Positions 11,402 to 20,268 of a DNA stretch of 64,000 nt are shown piece after piece. Within the stretch, counting starts at the first letter, position 1; the number at the start of each line of letters is the position of its first letter. The stretch is from Omphiscola glabra. Lineage: Eukaryota > Mollusca > Gastropoda > Lymnaeidae. Position numbers and translations under genes: made by a program. The stretch spans positions 25,917,010-25,981,009 of the forward strand of contig OZ024796.1 of NCBI GenBank assembly GCA_964017045.1, given 5' to 3'. The notes under the pieces were generated by a model. It was given only the letters and a program-made list of their open reading frames with translations, was not told the DNA's origin and did not search any database.

Positions 11402-11602
11402 TTACTTATTATTAAAGACCGTATCTCCCTTGGCCATTGTTTCTGTCAATTGCTTGTCCGAGGCGCTGCTTCTATCCGTGCTAGTGCGCACCGGAGGCCC
11501 CGTGGACTTGGGTATGATGCTGCTGCTGGGCTTGACGCTGATGTAGCCCATCAGTTTGTAGTAGTCTAGGAATGTGCGTGCTACATTTCGACCTAGTTTC
11601 AT
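11402..11602 (-). CDS. possible isolated coding exon, unknown protein
   Basis: On the minus strand an open frame of 66 residues starts MKLGRNVARTFLDYYKLMGY and continues into a Ser/Thr/Pro-rich stretch. Its base composition is clearly richer in G+C than the surrounding DNA and the peptide looks protein-like. A strong GTAAGC donor follows two bases into the final Lys codon, and a possible TTTAAG acceptor precedes the ATG. I do not recognise the family and cannot link it to other exons, so it may be an internal or first exon of a long-intron gene, or chance. Confidence 0.3.
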   Translation of the reverse strand: MKLGRNVARTFLDYYKLMGYISVKPSSSIIPKSTGPPVRTSTDRSSASDKQLTETMAKGDTVFNNK

Positions 11603-12013
11603 GTCTTAAACCCAGGAGTTAAGAAATCTCAGTTTGATTGACGTGGCATTGATGATTGTTGAAATTTTAGATGGCATTTAAGAAACAATTAATTCAACAC
11701 GGGGGCTAATCCATTTAAATTCAAAGGAAACGGTCATCAAAATATGCATAAAAGTTGAGATGGGAAAATTTGAGAAGAAATCTCATTAAAAACACATTGT
11801 GGGAAGCCAAACAATATCAACTACTAATTGATAATGTATCTAACTTTGAGAGGGGAGATCATAATATTTAGAGGCAATTAGTCGCAAAGGGCCTTTATAT
11901 TTGCTTGACATTATAACAAGACGGGGAAAAAAGTGTGGATTTTTTTGAGATTTGGGAGGGAAGGTCACACATTTTTGTCCCATAGCTAACCCTGTGAATC
12001 GCCGAGTCGTGTA

Positions 12014-12125
12014 AATGTTACAACTATAACAAAATGATGTTACAAGTATAACAAAGTGATGTTACAAGTATAACAAAGTGATGTTACAAGTATAACAAAG
12101 TGATGTTACAACTAAAACAAAGTGA
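12014..12125. repeat. minisatellite, 22-bp unit, about 5 copies
   Basis: Unit ATGTTACAAGTATAACAAAGTG, nearly perfect in the middle copies. Each unit contains AACAAAG. Confidence 0.95.
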
Positions 12126-12278
12126 TCGAGATTTGCTTCCGTTAATTCAATTTATATTCTAATTTACTAATTTTTTAAACAGATGATATCTTAAAAAATT
12201 TATCATGCATCTATCTGATTTTGTTTTTTTGTAGATTGAGGTATATTTTCATAACTGCAATGAATAAAGCTCGCCTGT

Positions 12279-12513
12279 GGGTGGTGGTATAATGAAAGTA
12301 TATTTATAATGAGCGTAATAAAATGTGACAACAGTATTACTCTGTATGATAACATCTACTTCACTTGGATTGTTTTTGTTACTTGGTGTGCAATTTAAAA
12401 CAAGAGAAAAAAGTATTTTTATGCCAATAAAATACAATTGTACTTGTGTTTAGTATATAAAAGAAAACACATAGTTTCCTTTCTAAGCATCAATACTTAT
12501 TGTACTTTTTAAA
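12279..12513. repeat. dispersed repeat, copy 2
   Basis: Second copy of the family at 5604-5826, same orientation, with scattered substitutions and small indels. It ends with the shared block ACTTATTGTACTTTTTAAA. Confidence 0.8.
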
Positions 12514-12601
12514 AAGTTGAAAAGTTGTGAAAAGAAATAATTAAATTTAAAAAAAAAATTCTTAAAAGAGATATGAGCTGGTTCATTTAATTGGAATGAA
12601 T

Positions 12602-13148
12602 TCTGATTGGTCCAAGTCATGAAAGGATCTGATTGGTCCAAGTCATGAAAGGATCTGATTGGTCCAAGTCATGAAAGGATCTGATTGATCCAAGTCATGA
12701 AAGGATCTGATCGGTCCAAATCATGAAAGGATCTGATTGGTCCAAGTCATGAAATGATCTGATTGGTCCAAGTCATGAAAGGATCTGATCGGTTCAAGTC
12801 ATGAAAGGATCTGATCGGTCCAAGTCATGAAAGGATCTGATCGGTCCAAATCATGAAATGATCTGATTGGTCCAAGTCATAAAGGAATCTGATTGGTCCG
12901 AGTCACGAAAGGATCTTATTGGTCCAAGTCATGAAAGGATATGATCGGTCCAAGTCATGAAATGACACAATAGGTCCAAGTCATAAAGGAATCTGATTGG
13001 TCCAAGTCATGAAAGGATATGATCGGTCCAAGTCATGAAATGACACAATTGGTACAAGTCATGAAGGAATCTGATTGGTCCAAGTCATGAAAGGATCTGT
13101 TTGGTCCAAGTCATGAAAGGATCTGATCGGTCCAAGTCATGAAAGGAT
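12602..13148. repeat. minisatellite, 26-bp unit, about 21 copies
   Basis: Unit GGATCTGATTGGTCCAAGTC followed by ATGAAA. Copies vary mainly at TGATTGG versus TGATCGG, and a few have ACACAATTGG. Most units carry ATTGG in a TGATTGGTC context (an inverted CCAAT box). Confidence 0.95.
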
Positions 13149-13298
13149 ACAGGCTTCCTCTGTGTAAGGCATGGACATCCCAGTGGTGTTGGTCTGATAG
13201 CTGAAGAAGGAAACCTCAAGCGTGTAACAGTGGGACTCGTCTAAACAGCTGCCCAATGTTCTAAAAGAGAAGATAGAGAAAAATACATGCATATAGAG

Positions 13299-13494
13299 CT
13301 GTGGTTCTCAACCTTTCTGATGCCGCGACCCTTTAACACAGTTAAATCCCCCAGCGAACCCCAGCCACAAAATTATTTTCGTTGCTACTTCATAACTGTA
13401 GAGCATATGTGTTTTACGATGGTCTTAGGCGACCGCTGGGAAAGGGTGGTTCGACCCCCAAAAGGGTTCGCGACCCACAGGTTGAGAACCGCTG
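13299..13494. mobile_element. SPIN-like hAT MITE, 196 bp, with target duplication
   Basis: Starts CTGTGGTTCTCAACC and ends GGTTGAGAACCGCTG, which are inverted. The interior has TGCCGCGACCCTTTAA, TTATTTTCGTTGCTACTTCA and GATGGTCTTAGGCGACC, then TCGCGACCCACAGGTTGAGA. These are the hallmark blocks of the SPIN (Space Invader) hAT family as I know it. Flanks are ATATAGAG (13291-13298) and ATCTAGAG (13495-13502), an 8-bp duplication matching at 7 of 8 with the hAT-preferred TCTAGA core. There is no coding capacity. Confidence 0.85.
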
Positions 13495-13502
13495 ATCTAG
13501 AG

Positions 13503-14059
13503 AGAGGCCTACACAAAAAAAATAAAATAATTGACACAATGTTCCGGTGCTTGTTTCCCCGGTAGTTGATCATGTTAAAAAATGCGCAAGTATTATTATG
13601 TTGGGGGTGTGTGGGTGGATTTGGGTATACATTAATAAATTCACCACTTGCCTAACACTGTTAGTAACAGCACAGTGTAGGTCGCATGGCGAAGAGACTC
13701 AAAGTATCGACTAGATGGCACAAGTAACGACTAATCGTTTGCTCATTGTCTGATTAGGGGATTTATTTTTGATTACGTCCCCTGGACTGATGTAAAAAAA
13801 ATTAATAGAAGATTGTTTTAAGTAATTTATTGTACGGAAGTGTTGGGAGTTTTGACTGCACCCACCAAAATAGTACATTCAAATTTCAGTCATCAAAGTT
13901 ACTAATAGTTTTAACAAAAAAAAAAACAACTTCCGAATCATTCCAACTTATTTATTGAACTGAGTTTAAAAAGTAGTGTACAGCAATATGGCAACCGCCG
14001 AATTAGGCTGCTGTCCATAATTGAAAAGCAACTGTCTGTGCTATCCTGGCCCAAAAACA
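13503..14059. other. sequence without recognised features
   Basis: No gene or array seen. The stretch grades into decayed LINE sequence at its right end. Confidence 0.5.
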
Positions 14060-15085
14060 ATAATTATTTTGATCTGAGCAAGGCATTTGACTTAGTAGAG
14101 CTGTGTACTAGCTCAAACACCTTTTAAAATAATATTCTCAGCAATGCTGACAGATGATTTTCTTCACTATAGTGACGACAATCCCATAAGATGCAAGCTT
14201 GGAACTGAAAATGCAGCAAAGAATTGATCGCTGTGCTAAGACATGCGACAACTAAGTCCTCGCCATCAACACGCACAAATCAGAGATTTTGAAAGAGCCA
14301 GCTCCAGGAAAAGCTTACAAAGAACCTAAAATATCAGTGAAGGGACAGAATCTCCAAGCGGTGGAAAAATTCACATATTTGGGCAGCACTCTCTCCAGGT
14401 TAGAAACATAGATCAACACCCGAATTTCCAAAGCAACTCTTTGGGAACGAAGGGGGGTCTCAATCTTATCACAACGCTGTAAGTAGATATAGGGCAATCG
14501 CATCCTATATGCTAGCGAGACGTGGACAATACAGCAGACATGCTAGACAACTAATACATCCCCACCTGCGTTGTCTACGTAAAGTTCTTGGCATAAGGTC
14601 ATGGCAGGTCAGAGTCTCTGATAAAGTAGTTCCAAAAAAAAAAAAAAAAAAAAAAAAAAAAAGCATGATGATTGTATCAGCAAAAAGGACTGATCTGTTG
14701 GACAGGGCATGTTGCAAGAATGCCAGACGGAAGACTTCCCACACAACTAATGGTCGACGAGCTCCCCAGAGGGAACGCTCAGCTGGTGGGCAGAAAAAAC
14801 GCTTCAAGGCCTGTCTAAAGGCTTCACAAAAATCCATGGGCATTGACTACATTCGTGGAACACACTTGCAATATACCGTACAAGCTGGCGAGGCAGACTC
14901 ACTGTTGGAGCACAATCATCATAGGATAGATGCACCACTCACGCCGAAAGAAAGCGCACGGCAAGGAAAAGCAGAATCGCTTCAAGTCGATCCAGGACAC
15001 CAAAAAAAACAACAACGTGTGTTAAGTGCGGGAAAGCTTTCCAGTCACAAATAAGACTGGCAAGACACCCGCGTACTCCCGTTGA
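14060..15085 (+). pseudogene. decayed LINE (RTE-like) reverse transcriptase and 3' end
   Basis: Translated pieces in shifting frames match the C-terminal half of invertebrate LINE polyproteins. DLSKAFDLVE (about 14078) is reverse-transcriptase motif A. Next come MQQRIDRCAKTCDN, AVEKFTYLGSTLS, ISKATLWERRG and a piece reading YASETWT. Then RHARQLIHPHLRCLRKVLGI, GHVARMPDGRLP-type remnants, and the segment RSAGGQKKRFKACLKASQKS followed by MGID. It ends with CVKCGKAFQSQIRLARH, a zinc-finger-like tail. Stops, frameshifts and an internal A-run (14635-14662) show it is dead. The clade is inferred from the arrangement and is less certain than the LINE call. Confidence 0.8.
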
Positions 15086-15363
15086 ACAGAGCCTAGGGCA
15101 CAGGGCCGGATTAAGCCATTTTAGTGCCCAAGGCACAAACCCACATGGGTGCCCCCTTCTGCCCGGGGCCCCTGATCTTTCACTGACCGTGACCGCTGGT
15201 ATGTTCGATATTATTCAAAGAAAACAGTTGTTAACAAATATGTTTGTAGCTTGTATTACTATCACTTATATAAAACCTATAATAAAGTATTTCGGTATTA
15301 AAATTAATAGTTAATGCATTTTGAAATAATGATAGATAAAAATACTTTATTTTATTAGATTTT

Positions 15364-15567
15364 TTACATTTTAAAGATTTTTTTCCTAGATTTACATCTA
15401 GCGAAGTTTTTGAGTATATCGTCAAAGTTAATTTTGCGCAACACATCTGCCTCGATCATAAGCAGAGATAAGGAATCGAGCCTTTCTTGTTTCATTGATG
15501 ATCTATTTGGATTTTTTGTACGTTTCAACTGAGAAAAAGAGCGCTCAGTTGAACAGTTAGTAACCAT
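15364..15567 (-). pseudogene. hAT transposase C-terminal (dimerisation) remnant
   Basis: A 67-residue frame contains CSTERSFSQLKRTKNPNRSS, then ERLDSLSLLMIEADVLRKIN and FDDILKNFARCKSRKK. This is the conserved hAT C-terminal dimerisation domain (S-ERSFS-LKR-K--RS-M---RL--L-LL-IE). Upstream, towards 16,250 on the minus strand, the rest of the transposase is unrecognisable, so the element is a dead deletion derivative. Confidence 0.85.
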
Positions 15568-16258
15568 TAATTTTAAAATATGCGCAAGGCGATTTCAACA
15601 TTTGGAAAGGCACACTCGATGTTGTCTCTAACTATTACTTTGTATAATTCTCCATGATTGAACGTTTTGATTTCCGATTTTGATGCAGGAAACTTGTGGC
15701 GAATATATGAATGAAACTTTTGTAGTACATAAATTATTGTTCAGATCTTTAGGATAAGCATTTATTAGTTCTTCACAACACTGAGATGTTTGTTATAGTG
15801 ATACATCGACCAAACAAGAAAATCGAACTGCTACATCATTCTACACCTCTTCAAATTTTTCAAATTAATTCCTAGATTTATGCAAGTGATCTGCTAGTGA
15901 AGAATACAAATTAGCACACGTTTTCAAGTTCACATGCTCATTTTGTGTCTATTTTTAAAATTCGATTACGACCGCATTATTTATTTACAAGCCGAGTGAG
16001 TCCGCATGGTCCGCATTTTGCTCATTACCATTTATCAGGAGTTTTTTAAATTTTTTATGCCCTTCATTTTTAAGCATTCAAGATTGTACCAAACTTGAAT
16101 GTGAATTTTTATTATAATGTATTTCTTCGTTTTCATAGCATTTGTTCAATTTTCAGTTGTTTCTGGACTTAAATTTGTTTTTAAAAAAAAACTTTCTTGA
16201 GGAATTGTGGTGCCACCAAACGCTTGGTGCCCAAGGCACGTGCCTTGTTTGCCTAGAG

Positions 16259-16598
16259 CAGACATGGGCAAACTACGGCCCGCGGGCCATATAAGGCCCG
16301 TTGGGCTTTTTAATCCGGCCCGCGAACTCGTCCACGTTATATTATTAACTCTTTTGCTGCTGAGCAACTTACACTGCGTTCATCCGCCGTTCTCAAAACC
16401 GCGGACCAACAATGGTGTTTTGCTGCCTATGAAAGGCCAAATCTTTTCATGTAATAATTTTTACATTTGATATATATTAAATTAACTATATATATATATA
16501 GTTCACATAAACACACCAATCTCCTATTCTGACCCGGCCCCTCTGTCAAATTTTAGAAACCATTGTGGCCCGCGAGTCAAAAAGTTTGCCCACCCCTG
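16259..16598. mobile_element. hAT MITE nested in the 15.1-kb hAT, perfect target duplication
   Basis: 340 bp. The left end begins CAGACATGGGCAAACT and the right end reverse complement begins CAGGGGTGGGCAAACT; both continue into GC-rich GGCCCGCGGGCC-type blocks. Identical 8-bp flanks GCCTAGAG lie at 16251-16258 and 16599-16606. No coding sequence. Confidence 0.92.
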
Positions 16599-16773
16599 GC
16601 CTAGAGGTTAATCCAGCCCTGCTAGGGCATCTTCGCATGCGTACGAAAAACAAGCATTACCATTTAATACCACTAAACACACATCCCCTCGACATTACTA
16701 ACTTCACCCTTTCTTATTTTATACACACTTCAACAATCCTAAACCGCATCAGATTCTGACCTTTGCCTATTAA

Positions 16774-16984
16774 AATTTCACATTCCTCACTCAACATTTC
16801 CCATTCTTCACTCAACATTTCACATTCATCCCTCAACATTTCACATTCCTCCCTCAACATTTCACATTCATCACTCAACATTTCACATTCCTCCCTCCAC
16901 ATTTCCCATTCCTCCCTCAACATTTCACATTCTTCACTCACCATTTCACATTCCTCACTCAACATTTCACCTTCCTCCCTCAAC
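16774..16984. repeat. minisatellite, 21-bp unit, 10 copies
   Basis: Unit CAACATTTCACATTCCTCCCT with T/C, A/C changes. Because 21 is divisible by 3, both strands stay open and mimic a heptapeptide-repeat protein. Confidence 0.95.
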
Positions 16985-17102
16985 AGAACAGATTTACATT
17001 ATTAATAATTAACTTTCATGGATTGGCATACCAATATGTCCACAGTAACTGTACGCCTTTCTAAAAGATTTAATTAGGAAATGGCACTAAATGAAAAGCC
17101 AC

Positions 17103-17397
17103 AAATAAGTTTTGTACCAAAATACATGAAAGATCATGCCATCCACAATAAAATAATTTTAGTACCAAAATACATGAAAGATCATGCGATCCACAATAAA
17201 ATAATTTTAGTACCAAAATACATGAAAGATCATGCGATCCACAATAAAATAATTTTAGTAACAAAATACATGAAAGATCATGCGATCCACAATAAAATAA
17301 TTTTAGTACCAAAATACATGAAAGATCATGCGATCCACAATAAAATAATTTTAGTACACAAAATACATGAAAGATCATGCGATCCACAATAAAAATA
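17103..17397. repeat. minisatellite, 48-bp unit, about 6 copies
   Basis: Units contain TACATGAAAGATCATGCGAT, then CCACAATAAAATAATTTTAG. They are almost identical, indicating recent amplification or homogenisation. Confidence 0.95.
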
Positions 17398-17949
17398 AGT
17401 TTGAACCATGGCCCGTTGCGCGTCAGATAAATAATTGTTTTCAACAACATTGAAAAAAAAAAATGATGATCTCTGTTTTAAAACAAGAAACAACCCACCA
17501 ACAGAAACCTAAAAGAAAGTTTATCCATATTACCCAAACAAACGGAGCCTAGTTACCAGCAACTCCACAAGATGGATTTATTTCCCAGATGGCCCCCAAA
17601 AGTTAATCAAACCAGCAGGAAGAAAATCATCAGCCCCCCCACCCCACTCATCTTTTTCCAAAAGGCCATCGATCTTTTGTTTTGTTCCGAGACACTCACT
17701 GCCTGACATTTCTAGCCGCACTTCAACAATACCACTTAAAGCCGTTAACAAAAACTTAATTGTACAAACGAATCTATGACCCCGAGGAGACAGCAAAGCC
17801 GTGTTTGTGGAACACCCCCACCCCCAACCCCCCAAAGGCAAAGTAAAAATATTGGATCGGGAATAACCCCCCCCCCCCCCCCCACAACAAAACACGGAAT
17901 TATTCTGTAAATTTGGGGAACCTTACATCTCCAAACAGCATATTTTTCA
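17398..17949. other. sequence without recognised genes, with C-runs
   Basis: Contains a long C homopolymer at about 17868-17883 and other C-rich stretches. No gene recognised. Confidence 0.5.
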
Positions 17950-18044
17950 ATGGTCGTGGTTTCCGAAGGTCTTAGGCGACCCATGTGAAAGGGTCGTTCC
18001 CCCCCCCCCCCAAGGGGTCGCGACCCACAGGTTGAGAACCAGTG
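17950..18044. mobile_element. SPIN-like hAT, 3' fragment
   Basis: Contains CGAAGGTCTTAGGCGACCC, TGTGAAAGGGTCGTT, a C-run, then GGGGTCGCGACCCACAGG and GTTGAGAACCAGTG. This is the right half of the family seen at 13299-13494. The left half is missing. Confidence 0.85.
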
Positions 18045-18535
18045 ATTTAGGAGAATGAAGATGGTAATATATGATCATCTATAGGGCAGTGGTATGTCAA
18101 AAGAGCCAAATATCAGCAGCAGGACGATTAAAAAATTTTTTCGCGATTTTCCAACCACTGATCTAGGAGAATAAAGATAGGATCATCTAGGACTGGTGGC
18201 ACCAAACTACGGCACGCGGGCCGGTTTCGGCCCGCGATGCCAGTTCATCCGGCCCGCCGACGGTACTTGAACTTGCTTGATAAAACTATGGAACACGAGA
18301 CGCTGTGATACACTTTAAATTTCAATGTTTAGAAAACCAGGAGATCTTCACACGTGCGGAGACCTCCTGGCTGCTATGCGCCTCAATTTACCATTTTAAA
18401 TTATTGCAAATATATTTTCTTGTCTACACTCGAACTCCTAAAATCGTACGATATCGTCTCAAATCGTAATTTACTGCATCTTAATAGTAAATAAATAAAT
18501 GTACAGTATGTAAAATGAATACAATAACTTTTCGC

Positions 18536-18876
18536 ATCGCAGTGCCTAGTGGGATCGATGCAGTGCCTAGTGGGATCGATGCAGTGCCTAGTGGGATCGA
18601 TGCAGTGCCTAGTGGGATCGATGCAGTGCCTAGTGGGATCGATGCAGTGCCTAGTGGGATCGATGCAGTGCCTAGTGGGATCGATGCAGTGCCTAGTGGG
18701 ATCGATGCAGTGCCTAGTGGGATCGATGCAGTGCCTAATGGGATCGATGCAGTGCCTAGTGGGATCGATGCAGTGCCTAATGGGATCGATGCAGTGCCTA
18801 GTGGGATCGATGCAGTGCCTAGTGGGATCGATGCAGTGCCTAGTGGGATCGATGCAGTGCCTAATGGGATCGAGTT
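18536..18876. repeat. minisatellite, 21-bp unit, about 16 copies, inside a hAT element
   Basis: Unit ATCGATGCAGTGCCTAGTGGG; the only common variant is CTAATGGG for CTAGTGGG. The high identity indicates expansion after the hAT insertion or very recent homogenisation. The unit length keeps a heptapeptide frame open, which I regard as an artefact. Confidence 0.95.
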
Positions 18877-19265
18877 AAGCTGGCGCCAAAAAAGTTAACT
18901 TCTAAACGTAGATGACCGACGTTTATAATACAATCTGCGGTCACTTTGTTTTGCAGACGCGCATTTGCTATTGATATAATTTATATTGAGTGGAGGTACA
19001 GATCACATTATCACAATCTATCAATGGTAAAAATAAAGCTACTGGTGAAGTTTAAAGTGGTTCAAACTCAAACTCAGATCAGCATGAACAAGATGTTTTT
19101 CAATCACAATTAATTAACAAATGATGACATCATTTAATAAACCTATAAAGTAACCCGAGGTTGTTGTTTTTATGAAGAGCTGGTTTACAAAAAAATAGAT
19201 ATAAAATTAGAATCAATTTCCATTATGCACATTCCCGCTTAAATATTATAGTATAGTCTGATAAC

Positions 19266-19466
19266 CAGAGGCGTAGCTAGAGTGTTTGGCGCCCGGGGAC
19301 AAGATTCGCGCCCGGGGACAAGATTCATTTTAAAGCGCCCTCTTTTCCATTTTTTAAACTCTCAAACCCATTGTTTTCATCAATAATATAATACCAAAGC
19401 ATATTTTGGCGCCCCTAACAAGCTGGCCCTCGGGTACATCTGTAACCCCCCTACGCTACGCCTCTG
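19266..19466. mobile_element. nested hAT-type MITE, 201 bp, perfect target duplication
   Basis: The left end CAGAGGCGTAGCTAG is inverted relative to the right end CTACGCTACGCCTCTG. Identical CTGATAAC flanks at 19258-19265 and 19467-19474. It contains a short internal duplication of GCGCCCGGGGACAAGATTC. It is inserted within the 18.2-20.3 kb hAT. Confidence 0.9.
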
Positions 19467-19516
19467 CTGATAACTACCACAAACTGGGTAGTAAAATGGT
19501 GAAAGGAAGATGACTG

Positions 19517-20018
19517 TTGGAAACATACGGTGACATTAAAATCATAGTCGCCGCGGATGGAACTAAGAAACCTTCGGCAAGTTCAGTTGTGCGGAGAAAA
19601 CAAGAATTTGTAGAGAACGTAGTGGTACAGATTCGCGAGAAAGCTAGGAACTTGATGTGGTATTCTCTGACATGCTGGATGAGTCTACTGATCTCTCACA
19701 ACTTCTCGTGTTTATTTGTGGTGCCGATTTGGACTTTCAGATGAGTTGGCATCCGTTTGCAGCATGCATGGAACAACTTATGTCTGTGAGCAAACATTTT
19801 CAAAAATAAAGTATGTGAAGTCAACACATCGAACGAGAGGGATTGGTGAACATTTGAAAACAATTCTTTTGATTGGATGCATCAATTCCAAACCAAACAT
19901 TGATGATATCTTGAAGACAAACGTTAGTTTCACAAATCTCACTAACCCCCTTTTTGCTGCTTATTTGGTGACATTCGAGTATGTGCACACTAGGTCTGAT
20001 GTAACTTTATCTTTTTGA
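19517..20018 (+). pseudogene. GTF2IRD2-like hAT transposase, frameshifted and internally deleted
   Basis: The first part reads SASSVVRRKQEFVENVVVQI then REKARNLMWYSL. After a frameshift near 19668 the other frame continues DMLDESTDLSQLLVFICGAD, the DESTD block around the first catalytic Asp of hAT transposases. It then jumps directly to the C-terminal dimerisation domain (CSMHGTTYVCEQTFSKIKYV, then KSTHRTRGIGEHLKTILLIG and CINSKPNIDDIL). The several hundred residues between are gone. The block order and wording match the hAT lineage that gave rise to vertebrate GTF2IRD2. Non-functional. Confidence 0.85.
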
Positions 20019-20268
20019 TAACATCGCCGTCTTTGATAACCTTTGTAGTAAACACATTTGCTGGTTGTCTTTGCTTTTTTGTGCAGTGCACGCCACTGAC
20101 CCATGATTAACATGGAATACTAAACTTAATTTTTCGTCTTTTTTTCCCCGGAGCTTTCGTTCTGGCTTGTAAGTATTGTATATAATGATTATCTGGTCCG
20201 TGCTCGTCATTTTTTCCCGTTATCCGGCCCGCCGTGAAAAAAAAGTTTTGGCGATCGCTGATCTAGGA

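Larger units (their letters stand above)
15101..16621 (-). mobile_element. hAT element with nested insertion, perfect 8-bp target duplication
   Basis: The left end CAGGGCCGGATTAA and the reverse complement of the right end CAGGGCTGGATTAA match at 13 of 14. Identical CTAGGGCA flanks lie at 15093-15100 and 16622-16629. It carries the C-terminal part of a hAT transposase on the minus strand. Near its right end a second hAT MITE (16259-16598) has inserted. Removing that insertion with one copy of its duplication leaves an element of about 1.17 kb. Confidence 0.9.
18193..20260 (+). mobile_element. hAT element (GTF2IRD2/Charlie8-like), perfect 8-bp target duplication
   Basis: Identical ATCTAGGA flanks at 18185-18192 and 20261-20268. 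The left end is CTGGTGGCACCAAAC, then GGCACGCGGGCCGG; the right end reverse complement is CAGCGATCGCCAAAAC, then GGCGGGCCGG. The interior holds a 21-bp minisatellite (18536-18876), a nested MITE (19266-19466) and a frameshifted, internally deleted transposase (19517-20018). Confidence 0.9.

Noticed and set aside
18086..18162. A further small hAT between CAGTGG and CCACTG
   Set aside because: The ends are plausible (CAGTGGTATG and CAGTGGTTGG), but flanking octamers CTATAGGG and ATCTAGGA do not match, so it may be a fragment only.
18515..18898. Heptapeptide-repeat secreted or structural protein
   Set aside because: The frame is the 21-bp minisatellite inside a dead hAT element, with no signal peptide or flanking coding sequence.
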